From Symsagittifera roscoffensis (taxonomy: Eukaryota; Xenacoelomorpha; Acoela; Convolutidae): a DNA stretch of 64,000 bases. This document shows positions 23,901-33,195 of the stretch, in pieces. The position numbers and the translations under genes are program-made. The stretch covers positions 24,978,007-25,042,006 of the forward strand of contig NC_087070.1 of assembly GCF_963678635.1 (NCBI RefSeq), in the 5' to 3' direction. Below the pieces are notes generated by a model. The model was not told the DNA's origin. It was given only the letters and a program-made list of their open reading frames with translations, and did not search any database. Position 1 is the first letter of the stretch. Each line of letters opens with the position of its first letter.

Positions 23901-25735
23901 AAATAGGCCGAAATAATTCGGGCCGAAAAAAAAGAAATCAAAAGTCAAAGTAAGTAAAGTTACAAGTAAATCAAACACTAAAATCACCATTCAAAACATG
24001 CGCGCAGCAAAAAAAAAACGATTCCAAGATGTGGCAACTAAGACGACAAAAGATAAGCAGACAAATAATTGGCCGAAAAATTTATTTGAAATAAAATTTC
24101 CCGTTTGAATATAAAATAGGTCCGACCAACGACCTTTGTTTCCCAGACTCGTTACCTCCAGGCTAAAAGGACCGGAAACGCTAAAAAAAATGAATTAGTT
24201 ATGATACAAGGTAACACTCGAGATAAGTCCAGATGAAATGAGTCCTGTGAACGAAGTTATTTACGGGAACAAAAGTCTAGTACCCGATTGCAACACATTT
24301 GCTAATGGCAAGGGTAATGAACATCATGAAAAAATCAAAAAATAGGCATAACTTCTTGACTTAAGTACTTGTCCAAAACCACAAGACACTCAATTGTTTT
24401 TTAATTTGTTTAAAAATGCCCTAATTTAAGGCACATTTGATGCTGACGCAAATAAGCCGGCAAAATAGCTGACAAATAGAAGTCAGACAAAAAATTTTGA
24501 CAAGCGGACAATTTTCCGCTCACAAAAACAGGTCCTGGCCGGATTCGAATCATTGACTTTTGTATTCATAGGCAGGTGAGTTAGAGCTTGGCCACATGCG
24601 CGAAGTAACGTCTGACGTTTGATTTAATATCAGCCTAATTTAAAATTATTCAAGTGATTCTGTTAAACTAGTTCAATATATGCGATTAAAACTTGTTATC
24701 AACTGTCGAAACCAGCCTGAGTTCTTGTGGTCCGTGTGCATAGGGGCAGTGTCCTCTCTCTTTCTCCAATCTGCACTTGTGAAGATCCTTGCCACTGTCC
24801 TTCGGATTCTGACCTCCTGTTGCTGCCATAGGGTAGTGACAAATACTGGTCTTGTAGAATCGAGGGTGAAATTTCCGTTCTGTGTCACCCGCATTGTGGT
24901 GCAGATACTTGCAGCTGAAAAGTATACTTCCCAATAACAACATTGGTGACAATGATTTACTTTTGTTCCAAACATTGTAGCAAAATTTGGTGAACACAGA
25001 CTGAAAGAAGTAAGACTATAGATTGCTAAAGGGTTGTTGGGCAAACTAAATATATGAAGCCAACGAAAAAAGGCAAAGGAAAGTTTCAAAATTTTCAATG
25101 CAACCAATCGTGTTATCTTTTGAAAAAAAAAGACAAAACTCCGTTTCAGCGAGTTCATTTTTCTTATAGCCAACTAATTTTATTAGGCTGATGAGCGGTT
25201 GCTCTAATACCACATTTCACTTCCCTGGTATAAAATAACAATACATCGAACTAAATGCATTCAATTCTGGAAACTTTGCTATGATGCTGTTATTCGTGTC
25301 TTTTCTTCATCTACCATTAAATAAAAATTAGGCGAGACATACCTGGGTATTCACACATTTCGCCCCAGGAATCTTAAACTAAGAAGCGGCGATTGATTAA
25401 TTGTGTAAGTTAGGGGCGAAACGTGCGAGGACGAAATGTGCCACTAAATTTAAGAAGGGCGAAATAATGTGTATGATGCGACATGTGGCACATTCACATA
25501 CCTGTCGCCATCCGAGCACTGTCCAGTCTCGAGTGAGTATTTGAGGCAGTATACATGCGGAGAGTAGGAGTAGTAGTTTTCTCCCCTCTCTCTGTCTCTT
25601 TCCATGCTCACGCGGCGTCTCCTCTGAGCTCGAAAGTGGAAAGAAAAGCAACCAAACGGCTTGTGAAGTCGACATCCGTTCACTCCCCCGCTCGCGAAAT
25701 CAACGCATTGCTTCACCCGAAATTGACCCAGGTAC
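11753..25735 (-). CDS. unk: Unkempt homologue, CCCH zinc-finger RNA-binding protein (5' end not found)
   Basis: Twelve exons, minus strand: 25502-25735, 24717-24914, 22461-22585, 20838-21163, 19959-20616, 19506-19603, 18515-18827, 16025-16498, 14651-14880, 12976-13323, 12569-12895, 11753-11977. Every junction keeps the reading frame and the sum is about 1,184 residues plus a stop. The first third holds six CCCH fingers in unkempt order with signature phrases QFRVKQC, GDTERKFH, DPRW, KDRRRSP, QQFHPD and YKTTKC. The middle is low-complexity, rich in Gly and Ser; near the end LSLDQLQEMR leads into a coiled coil. The family binds U-rich mRNA and represses translation in the cytoplasm. The exon carrying the start codon is not visible. 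The usual C-terminal RING finger is absent: the last exon reads to a stop through Gln/Glu/Gly-rich sequence. All introns are GT-AG except the second visible one, which appears to be GC-AG. Confidence 0.92.
12350..12490. repeat. Intronic minisatellite
   Basis: About five imperfect copies of a unit of roughly 30 bp built on 'tttttgggggtttctggaaa', lying inside the last intron of the unkempt gene. It creates open frames on both strands that are not genes. Confidence 0.75.
12569..12895 (-). CDS. unk: unkempt exon: coiled-coil start
   Basis: Acceptor 'aaaatttttag', donor CAG/GTAGCG. Encodes AHYFDPMG, a Gly/Trp-rich stretch, then ESLSLDQLQEMRIILADD, which corresponds to the leucine-rich coiled coil lying before the RING finger in unkempt proteins. 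The open frame continues into the intron but there it is only the translation of a minisatellite. Confidence 0.85.
12976..13323 (-). CDS. unk: unkempt exon: Gly/Ser-rich region
   Basis: Acceptor 'ttttattgctcag', donor TCG/GTAATT. Encodes 116 residues, mostly Gly, Ser and Pro, ending MLINNPNTQLQGS. The next intron is only 80 bp. Confidence 0.82.
13440..14060. repeat. Dispersed repeat, family A, intronic copy
   Basis: Shares an ordered series of phrases with the 1.15-kb tandem unit: 'atgattgacactttt'-like, 'gttttcgcgaccttt', 'tttgcctcctttc'-like, 'cgcgaaaa', then 'gactt...ctg' and 'taagagt...cgttcat'. Diverged copies lie at 15390-15870, 26090-26300 and 27470-27690, all in introns or flanking DNA. 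The ends are not defined. Confidence 0.55.
14270..14530. repeat. Dispersed repeat, family B, intronic copy
   Basis: Diverged copy of the family seen at 2160-2430 and 23890-24130, with 'ggcaactgagccgacaa' and 'ggcgactaagcggataa'. Confidence 0.4.
14651..14880 (-). CDS. unk: unkempt exon: Ser/Pro-rich region
   Basis: Acceptor 'gatttgttatag', donor ATT/GTGAGT. Encodes KLASQPVNIPRLSPLAAL followed by a Ser/Pro and His-rich segment. Phase-consistent with both neighbours. Confidence 0.82.
15390..15870. repeat. Dispersed repeat, family A, intronic copy
   Basis: Diverged copy of the family described at 13440-14060, ending in 'gtgtcttcactccgttca'. It lies in an unkempt intron. Confidence 0.45.
16025..16498 (-). 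CDS. unk: unkempt exon: central disordered region
   Basis: Acceptor 'atggttttcag', donor ATGG/GTATGT. Encodes 158 residues rich in Ser, Asn and Gly, with SVEMSMMFEDSNSY and FMERLNSYNNSNSLF. An upstream AG at about 16553 would run into a stop codon, which fixes the acceptor used here. Confidence 0.83.
17609..17955 (-). pseudogene. LINE ORF1 fragment in an unkempt intron
   Basis: The minus frame reads HRLPTGKGAIKPIVVKFSQR, then an acidic/basic stretch, IFEDLSPARS, SVWTKDGIILYTF and a stop. The order RLP...PIVVKF, then FEDLSP, then WTKDG is that of the C-terminal nucleic-acid-binding half of ORF1 proteins of non-LTR retrotransposons. A TGA interrupts the frame just upstream near 17960, and the region up to about 18440 is broken in several frames, so this is a dead remnant. 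It lies in the 16499-18514 intron on the same strand as the host gene. Confidence 0.6.
18294..18336. repeat. Perfect 19-bp inverted repeat
   Basis: The arm GGATCAGACTCCTGCAGTG is followed by the loop CTCTT and the exact reverse complement of the arm. It lies in the intron close to the LINE ORF1 remnant. It could be a small foldback or an assembly/replication artefact. Confidence 0.85.
18515..18827 (-). CDS. unk: unkempt exon: Ser/Gly/Pro-rich region
   Basis: Acceptor 'ctttttttatcag', donor TTTAT/GTGAGT. Encodes NPWFGHALFSSSRS, a Ser/Pro/Gly stretch, a charged patch HERERER and ends with VNLIVGSPHFYDSPL. The open frame runs past the donor but has no coding character there. Confidence 0.83.
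19506..19603 (-). CDS. unk: unkempt exon: short linker
   Basis: Acceptor 'ttttgttttag', donor CAG/GTGAGC. Encodes 33 residues including LGNNSPTRVVKTT. Supported by phase on both sides and by good splice sites. Confidence 0.8.
19959..20616 (-). CDS. unk: unkempt exon: finger 6 and start of low-complexity region
   Basis: Acceptor 'tgttttgtgcag', donor CCAG/GTAAGT. Opens with IYKTTKCHDFQQ and finger 6 (RCPRGVYCAFSH), then about 190 residues rich in Gly, Ser, Gln and Asn with no recognised fold. Confidence 0.92.
20838..21163 (-). CDS. unk: unkempt exon: fingers 4 and 5
   Basis: Acceptor 'tgttatag', donor GAT/GTAAGT. Encodes DYILRNYKSQPC, a Ser/Gly-rich insert, then ACRQGFACPLFH (finger 4), the conserved KDRRRSP, YRHTPC, a Gly-rich insert and GDQCGFCH (finger 5), ending at QQFHPD. 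The Gly-rich inserts inside fingers 4 and 5 are longer than in the proteins I know. Confidence 0.92.
22461..22585 (-). CDS. unk: unkempt exon: linker to finger 4
   Basis: Acceptor 'cttgttccag', donor GAG/GTTAGT. Encodes an acidic linker, AVVDTLEEREVACC ... EANEDPRWR; the DPRW block sits just before finger 4 in unkempt proteins. Too short for automatic ORF finding but phase-consistent on both sides. Confidence 0.87.
23296..23830 (-). repeat. Composite SINE repeat, copy 2
   Basis: The best SINE copy. The minus strand has box A (TGGCTCAGTGGATAGTGGG) and box B (AGATTCGAATCC) about 40 bp apart near 23440-23495, then a body ending at 'gcgcagcttcgcctctgtg' near 23300. The part at 23510-23830 is collinear with 3470-3960, so the longer composite is duplicated as well. 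Confidence 0.65.
23890..24130. repeat. Dispersed repeat, family B, copy
   Basis: Contains 'cgattccaagatgtggcaac' followed by 'taagacgacaaaagataagc', collinear with 2220-2380. A further partial copy lies at 24440-24510. Confidence 0.5.
24535..24600 (-). repeat. tRNA-derived SINE head
   Basis: Minus strand: TGGCCAAGCTCTAACTCACC as box A and ATGATTCGAATCC as box B. No complete cloverleaf can be drawn with confidence. Confidence 0.45.
24717..24914 (-). CDS. unk: unkempt exon: fingers 2 (end) and 3
   Basis: Starts after 'acttttcag' and continues finger 2 with SCKYLHHNAGDTER. Finger 3 follows (YKTSIC ... KC ... HCPYAH) with a longer loop between its first and second Cys than is usual in the family. 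The exon must end at CTCAG because only that end joins in phase to the next exon, giving ELRSAVVD; the intron would then start with GC. Confidence 0.88.
25502..25735 (-). CDS. unk: unkempt exon 1 of those visible: zinc fingers 1 and 2
   Basis: Opens after an acceptor 'ttattatag' and encodes YLGQFRVKQC, then finger 1 (two Cys, then GCFSFHF), the basic run QRRRR and the start of finger 2 (VYCLKYSLETGQC). The donor CAG/GTATGT is strong. One base of a split codon comes from an upstream exon not located. The open frame extends a little upstream of the acceptor but has no ATG before a stop. Confidence 0.9.
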
Positions 25736-28269
25736 CTATAATAAGAGCATTCATTGTAATGGGCGATTTTGTTGCAGTTTTTTAAGCTTTAACATTTTCA
25801 AACTTTATATGGCCATCCTACTCGTCTTACAACTACTTGCCTATTTAAATATATTTTACCTCAATTCATGAAGATGATAATTACATGGACGCCGTTCAAC
25901 CCAATACTTCTCAACGCATAAGCGATACAGAGAAATAATAATTAATTTAAAAAAATACCAAACACTTTTGTTAGTTTTTCCAATTTCAAAGCTTAAATCA
26001 AAAACCGCCTAAACAATAAGCCCCTACTTAGAGAAACGACGTTTTTAACTTTCTAGTTTCGCAGAATAAAGTATATCTCATTAAATTTCTTCGAATTTCA
26101 GGAATCTTTCATGATTTGGCACTGATTTCATTTCAAACTTTATTTGAGAAAATTCGAGCAACACCTTCCTTCAAGCAAATGAATTTGAATTGAACTTCTG
26201 TTGATAGAAACCAAAGATCCAACCGCAAATAACAAATTGAGCGCTAGCAACGAAAAAAAACATAAATAACTGTCTTCACTACGTTCCTCGACACTTGGAA
26301 ATCATATCAGGATTATCGCCACTGCTTAGCAGAAAGCTGCCTTCAAAAAAGCAGGCACTTTTTCGAGAAAAGCAAGAAACAATAAAAAGAAAGCCAGTAA
26401 GATATGAAGAGTATTTTAACAGATCAAAAAACACGCAAAAGCCAATGAAAAAACGCTTAAACAGTGAGTACGCTATAAACAAAAAAATGAGCTAAAAAAC
26501 GTTAATTTAAACACTCGTGTAAATTTCAGAAACCTAATTTTCAACAACCTTAAATTCCACTTGAATTATCGATACCTAGCGACAAGGGGAAGACTGGAAT
26601 TTGGAAAAAAAATTGTTTTAGAAGGTAGAAAATGAATGGGATTTAACTCAGCAACGCATTTTGGCCGGGGGATTGTGAGTTTTTGACGTTAACTAAGTTT
26701 GTGAAACTAAAACTGAAAATAATTTAACTCAGTTCTGAACAGTTTGACTTTTTCTCAATTAAATTTTGACAAAAAATGAAATGTTGATGATCTGGATTTT
26801 TAGCTAAGAATTGAAAATATACCATCGAGACAAAAAATAGAGCTTTTAATTATTTCAAATTTACGAAGGGGGAGTTTTTCTTAGCTAAACGGCTTTTTGG
26901 AGTTATAAACCCCGAACTGGTGCTTAAGTGATTTCAAGATGAGCTGCGAAATTTTTAGTGGTACCTTCATTATTTTATCGACAAGGAAACATCTCTCTTT
27001 TAAAAAAAACACAGTAAACATAGCCAACCGACAGTTAGAAAAGAATTCATAAAACGCAACGAAACAGAAAAAACTAGCGTGCTTTGCAAAAATTCTCGAA
27101 TTACAAAGAAAATTTTTTATATCCTTATAATTCTTCAAAGTTTTCAGACTAAATATTAATGATCATTTGTAGAATTAAATTAACTCAATTGGCTCTTTTG
27201 CCTTCCCCCCTCCACCTCACACGAACATGAATTTTATGATGTAACGGATAGTTTTACAAGGTTAATTATGAAGACCAAATATGTTTGTCATAACATAATT
27301 AGTCAGCCTTCCATCTTTCATAACAATTGAACAAAAAAACATAATTTTAACTAGTAAAATTTGGCAGGTGCGTGGGAAGGAAAAATAGCTACACAGTTTG
27401 AGAAAAACGTATTAACAGGTGTCATTTTGGTTCGTCTCAGACATCCATAATTGAAATCCAACTTTCAAATTAGAATTTGATCATGTTTTTTGTGACGTTC
27501 CTTGTTTATGCTGTTTGATAGTGAAGTTTGACTTCTTTTTGACAAATGATTTGAATTGAAAAAAAAAAACAGATGTCAAACCACGAAAAATTAAATTTTG
27601 CGTACGAAAGAAAATTTGAAGACCGTTCCTGAAAAAAAAACAATCATTTCGTCCACTTAAGAAGGTTAACCACCGTCATGATTCCCGCTCCTAAGTAAAC
27701 AAAGAGTAATGAACAAAATGATTTGATTTTTTTTGATAATAAAATATCTTTACTCTTCGAATATTAAAAAAAAACAATTTATGATTGATGTTTTTTCAAA
27801 AATAATCAATAGAGAGTAGGAAAACAGTCAATGACAGCAAAAAAGCTTCTGACATGTTTTTTGAAAAATCTCAGCTTTCGAATTTCAGAGAAAAAAAATA
27901 GATACCGTTAGAGCTCTTTAAATTTCTAGAACAATTAATGATCAGCACTTTTTTTGATAAAGTTTGAGAATAACCCTCAAGACTTCATTAGCAAAACAAA
28001 TCATTAAAGAGAAAAAATTCGATTACGCTGAATAAGACGTTTGCAATTGTAGCATAGAAAATTATTGCATTTTCAATTTTTCAGCATAAGCGCGTTCACT
28101 TAAACATATTAACTTTCCAATTGAAGACAAAACCGACAGGTTCAGTGAGAAAAAAGCCAGAAACTCGTATGAAAAAACTTATTTCAATAATGAATTTAAT
28201 ATCTAAATAGAAAACAGAAGTGAAACTAAGCCGGCACGAAAAATTTCTCAAGCACGAATACATACATAG
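25736..28269. other. Upstream DNA; unkempt 5' exon(s) and promoter not located
   Basis: Any missing 5' unkempt exon should lie here or further right. I see no short ATG-bearing frame with a donor in the required phase that I can defend. Copies of dispersed repeat family A occur at about 26090-26300 and 27470-27690, with partial similarity at 27880-27980. Confidence 0.5.
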
Positions 28270-28355
28270 CGCGAAACAATAAGATCCGGCTGGGATTCGC
28301 ACCTCAGATTTTTGAAACTTTCCACTTACCACTTTACTAAGTAGCCAGCTGCACA
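28270..28355 (-). repeat. tRNA-derived SINE head
   Basis: Minus strand: CTTAGTAAAGTGGTAAGTGG followed by GAGGTGCGAATCCCAGCC, a box A/box B pair. It is adjacent to another SINE copy. Confidence 0.45.
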
Positions 28356-28424
28356 AAAGTAGTTGATGTTTCATTAATAAAGCAAGCTAAATTTCAAAGA
28401 AACTTGAAACAAAATTTTTTGGAT

Positions 28425-28650
28425 AGACAGAGGCGAAGCGGAGCCATACATTACAAACCAGTTGAGGAAAACACAGTTGAGGAAAACCAGCAAACCAGTT
28501 GAGGAAAACACAGGTTTCACTTTGCAAACACTAGTGACAACACGACAAAAAGCAGCTCTAGAAACTGCCATAAAAAAATAAGCCTCGAATTTGTAAAAAT
28601 TCGGCTAAGTCTAGGATTCCACCTGCGACCTGCAATCTAGACCTAATACA
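28425..28650 (-). repeat. SINE copy, diverged
   Basis: Shares 'gcaaacactagtgacaacac', 'aagcagctcta' and 'taagcctcgaattt' with the copies at 3.3 and 23.35 kb. The phrase 'gaggaaaac' is locally triplicated inside it. Confidence 0.55.
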
Positions 28651-28836
28651 CTCACACAGAAAAAACTTATTTTATCAAACGACGCAAAATGAGGCCACAT
28701 AGCCGATATAACATAAACCGAAACATCTTGAGCCATTTAAAAAAAAACCTGAAACTATGCCAAAGCGATCGTTATTTATAGCAAACATGAAATAGCAAAC
28801 TTCGAATAGGATAGGTATTTAATATTAGGACAACGG

Positions 28837-29226
28837 TTGCTTACTCTTCGAACCGGTGTTGAATGGAGTTCTATTAAATGGTTTAGCAAAAAACGGAGCT
28901 CAGAATTAGGAATCACTCGTCCTAGCGTCTGCCGCATAGTAACTTCAGTTTCCAATCAGACGCCACCACATAAAAACAATCAATATATGATGTTAATGCA
29001 GCAAAAAACACAGACTAGGGGTCCAGTCACAGCCGGAAGTAACTCTTTGATAACTTCAAATGAACTGATGCAAAACGTTATGAGTAATTTCCAAATGTCA
29101 AAAATTGAAAAGGTCTTGGCTGATTTTTCATCAAAAGTACTAAAAAAGGCATGGCGAAGGAAATCAGAAAAACATTTCAGTTTGATTGATTTCTTAAACT
29201 CAAAAGTGGCGTTATGGAGAAATTGA
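28837..29226 (+). pseudogene. Possible transposase HTH fragment
   Basis: A 129-codon open frame containing WFSKKRSSELGITRPSVCRI, which reads like the N-terminal helix-turn-helix of Tc1/mariner-type transposases. The remaining sequence (VLADFSSKVLKKAWRRKSEK) is not distinctive and no DDE domain follows. No inverted repeats were found around it. Most likely a decayed transposon piece; a chance frame is a real alternative. Confidence 0.25.
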
Positions 29227-29339
29227 GCAAGTCCACAAAACAGCTCAAAATAACACTGATTGGATATTTAACAGGTCCATAGCAGATTCATGGCCAAAAT
29301 TGGTAAAATTAGCCCATGCAGGGGAAACGCCTTCAAGTT

Positions 29340-30660
29340 GTTCTTTGCAGTTAACCCTTAATTTAAGAATTGGCAAGGTAGTTTTTAACAAAATCAGAAC
29401 TGTCCTTTTGAACTGTCAAATTACCTTCCTAGGTCCAAAATGGTTCTTCTAATATGGAGCCTAGTCGCTTATACAGCAAAATTTCATAGGACCTGTTCCT
29501 TGATTGAACTCCAAATCTCAGATTGGCAGGTTAATTTTGGAGGATTCGAGGCGTGGTTTTCGAGAAAAATCAAGTTTCCAAAAAGCACTAGCAAACAACC
29601 TTCATGAAAAACTTAATTTATTGAGCAAGAAAATTTTCTTCAAAAATTAAGACAATGCAGCTAGATCAAAAAAATCTGCAAAACCTCTTCTTTTTATTGT
29701 ACCCTTAATAACAGATTTGGCAAGGTAATTTTTGAGAGAAGTTAAAAAGTTTCCATAAGAGCAAAACCTGAAAACTTCACATTTTCTATAGACATAACTC
29801 AAAAATTGGTCGAATTGTCAAATATTTCACCTATTAACTCCATTGCTGATTGCTTGCCAAAACTAAAAGAATCAGTTGATGCTCGAGATGTCCCTACAAC
29901 TTGTTCTTCGGTTTCACCATAAATCTGAGATTTAGCACAGTAGTTCTCCGAAAAAATTCAAACAAACGGTCAACATTTCAAAACGTGGAATTTTCGAACA
30001 CCAAAATTGATTTTCTACAAAAACACAGGCGTAGCAAAATAAAGATAGAAAAATTCCGCAGAGTTAACCCCTTCAACTCAACCATTACTCACGAATTTGG
30101 CAGGTTAGTCTCCAGGAAAAATTTTTGAAAAATGGCCAAAATTTCAAGAATTAGACTTTGCTTAAGTCAAAACTAAATTTCTAGACAGACATGCTTCTAT
30201 GTTTTCTTTGGGCCCTTAATCTCAGATATTGCAGCATGGTTTTAGATTTTAAAAATTCAAAAGTTACCAAAAAATGGTCAAAACTTTAAAAATTTGACAA
30301 TTTATATTTCTATAACTTTTTTCCACAAAAAATAGGGCGTACCGGATAGTGTTTAAAAAATCCTTATACCGTTTCTTGTAATTGAATTTATGATCTAAGA
30401 TTTCTTTTTCGGCACGGTAGCTTTCTAGACACAAAATAATTTCGAAGACACGATCAAGTTCTAAATTTGGGCATTCTCTAGGGCCATAGTTAGTTTCTAC
30501 AAGAACAAGGCGTAAAAGCTTATGCAGGTGAGATTCCAAAGAAATTTTCTTTTGTTTGAAGCCTTTAATGATTTCAGATTTGATGGGGTAGTTATTGAAA
30601 ACTGGAAAAAAACGCCAAAAATTACTCAAAAGCCAAAAATACAAAAAAAGAGACTAGCAA
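29340..30660. repeat. Degenerate satellite, about 170-bp period
   Basis: The phrase 'cccttaatctcagatttggc' with 'aggtagtttttgag' recurs in diverged form near 29357, 29516, 29707, 29925, 30092, 30216, 30403 and 30570, separated by A-rich DNA with words such as 'aaaaatggtcaaaa' and 'acaaaaacaaggcgta'. Spacings of about 125-220 bp suggest an old tandem array with indels. The array stops at the left LTR and is not seen beyond the right LTR. Confidence 0.5.
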
Positions 30661-30672
30661 AACATACGTCAC

Positions 30673-31581
30673 TGTGCCAGTCGGTCATATTTGGAAGTTT
30701 GACCTTGGGAGAAGCAAAAAACACTTAATTTTGGGGTGAAATTTAATTTTTCAAATATTCGAATTGAGCCTGTCATGCACGATTTTCTTGCGATAACTGA
30801 AAGTCAAAAAAGAGAAGTCAGAACAATCGAGTGACAATCGCGGGAAAGTTGCAAGATAAATCAGTAGGAAATTGCTATTCGCAATTTCCGTCACAGTAAT
30901 AATCTAGAGTAGAGCTGTCCCATTCGAAACAGAAAGAAGCGTATTCCCACGAACTGGATTATTGTGACTTGACTGGAGTATTATTCTAAACTGGACTAGA
31001 GTGAACCTTCGGTGGAAAGGTGGACAGCTTGAGTGTCCCAATGGTTCACGAGAAACTATAGTCTAGAGTACAAACTTGTTCTTGTTGTTAAAACGGACAA
31101 ACATTAAACTCATTTTAGTTACATTATTTAATTCTCGAGTTAATTACCGACTGAAGTACTTCCCTTTCTTGAGCGTGCTACAATGTGAGTACTAATTTAA
31201 ATTTCTAGAGTGTGTTTTATAATTGTTATGTTGAGGTAAGGCGAGTTTTAGGTTGATCTATCTGAAATGGATCAAAGTTCCACTGTCTAATAAAAAGTAA
31301 CTTAACGGATTGTTCCGACCCGGTTTTTAACGGCGTTCATGTATTTTGGGTATCTAGAGACCTAAGTATGGGGACGTTCCTAATTCTAGAGTGGGGGGAT
31401 ATTTTAGTAGTAGCCTTTAAGCTGTAACGGGTCGTAGTCTCATGTCACAAACGAACCGAATTGGCTCCGACTGATTTGAGGTAGAAAAACACAAGAGATA
31501 GTGTCCCTGACTCTTGAGCCAATGGTTATAGGGCCTATTTTTCTTAAGCCTCATGTGTGACTGCAGTAGACGAATGTTACA
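30673..31581 (+). repeat. 5' LTR, 909 bp
   Basis: Begins TGTGCCAGTC and ends ATGTTACA, so it has the TG...CA ends of LTRs. It contains a hairpin at 30867-30889, the word AATAAA near 31288, and two donor-like sites at 31185 and 31236. Differences from the 3' LTR that I can see are near 30767, 30774, 30798, 30983, 31094 and 31259. Confidence 0.95.
31185..31241 (+). promoter_or_regulatory. Candidate splice donors in the 5' LTR
   Basis: CAAT/GTGAGTAC (GT at 31185) and TGAG/GTAAGGCG (GT at 31236) both fit the 5' splice-site consensus. If the transcript starts upstream of them in the LTR, either could join to the acceptor at 43361-43362 to form a subgenomic RNA for the 3' genes. This is inference from motif only. 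Confidence 0.35.
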
Positions 31582-32064
31582 TAGTGTTTTTATGGCGCTC
31601 CTGGGTGTTTACGACATCAAGACTACGGAGTCGAACCCACTTGAGAAAGCTTCGGGCTGAATGCCCATTCTAGAGTACCGGCGGTGCGGTTCGACAGGAA
31701 CGTGCAAACCTTCCGGTTGTACCGCGATAGCTTTTTAAGAAAACTCGAGAAAACTTCCTGGTACGCTCTCCGAACGAGGCTTAGCTAACCGAGTAAAGGG
31801 GGGCAACTAGGGGGACAAAAACACGAGCAAAAAGACAAAAAGCAAAACAAAAAACCAAAAAAGAGTACAAAAACCATAAAACGAAAAAAGACAGTGACTT
31901 TGACACCAGATTAGTTGGATCAAACCTTTATATTAATTAAATAGTATACCCATACTGTTTTACAAGTTCGATCGTTTCGATCAACCTAGTAATTTAATCC
32001 AGTAACCTTAATAAAGAGCCCGAGTGTGGGGCGTTGTCAAGGGTTTTCAGATAGCTTGGAACTT

Positions 32065-32335
32065 AGCTGAACCAATAGGAGACTCGACTGGAAGAGGTGA
32101 CCAGCCGAGTGGGAAAGTGGTTCAGGAGCACTTGAGCTGAACCAATAGGAGACTTGACTGGAAGAGGTGACCAGCCGAGTGGGAAAGTGGTTCAGGAGCA
32201 CTTGAGCTGAACCAATAGGAGACTTGACTGGAAGAGGTGACCAGCCGAGTGGGAAAGTGGTTCAGGAGCACTTGAGCTGAACCAATAGGAGACTGGACTG
32301 GAAGAGGTGACCAGTCGAGTGGGAAAGCAGCCAAG
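32065..32335 (+). repeat. Four 70-bp direct repeats in the leader
   Basis: Copies start with 'agctgaaccaataggagact' at 32065, 32135, 32205 and 32275; the last is truncated and diverged. Each copy has 'gaggtgaccagccgagtggg' and 'cacttgagctgaaccaat'. Such arrays can act as packaging or enhancer elements; their role here is unknown. Confidence 0.95.
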
Positions 32336-33195
32336 AAGGATTTGGCAGTTCTCCAGTTCTCAAGTTGGGCAGAACGGGTATCGTTAAAATTCACATTACA
32401 ATATAGGAAATAAGTGTAAAATTGGATAAGCGATATCCCCCGGCTTTGAGAAACGTTTTTACTTGAGCAGGCCTGGAGACAGGTCTACGGTTTTCTCTTG
32501 AGAGGCTTAGCACCCGGCGCTTAAGGTAATTTTAGGCTTAAGAAGGGGGGCTAAAAAGGGGGGAGGTTAGAAGGGGGGCTGGTTAAGTTAGAAGTGAGCG
32601 GTTGTAAATTGTAAAAAGGGGGGAAATTAGAGTAACTAATTGGTCGACATCGTTGATTTAGTTACATTAGTCATTTACACGCGTTGGTCATAGGAGGCGG
32701 ATATCCAAAATTGGAATTAGGTTAAGGTAGGTACCCTGGTCGGATCGGTAGGGGGGAACGGACACAGACAGTTTTTGTGATACCCCATAAGATCGCTAGC
32801 AGGGGGGAAGGAAACGCGTGGCAATTAGGTACCAGACATTTTTTCGATAGAAGGTAGACATTTGTCACCTTTGAATTTTAGGTGGGCTCATCCGTCCGTT
32901 TTTATTACTTTTTCTAGCTTGGATTTTTGTTGCATTTTGGTGAGGATTTGTGTTTAGTTTTTAGACGAACAGGTGATCACAAGATACCTGCGCACAGGTT
33001 TTGGTCTCAAGTTGCTTGGAACATTGAAAGAGAGGTAATTAAAAAGAAATAAGAAAAAAGGGGGGGGCAGCATTTGGCTTTTAAGAGAGGGTTTTTGGGA
33101 AAATTTTACTAGAGCTTGAGTGGTGGTACAAGGTACAGTGAATCAAGAAGTCCCCATAACGAAGAAGAAAGAGGTCCCACCGCTCAGACACTTGT

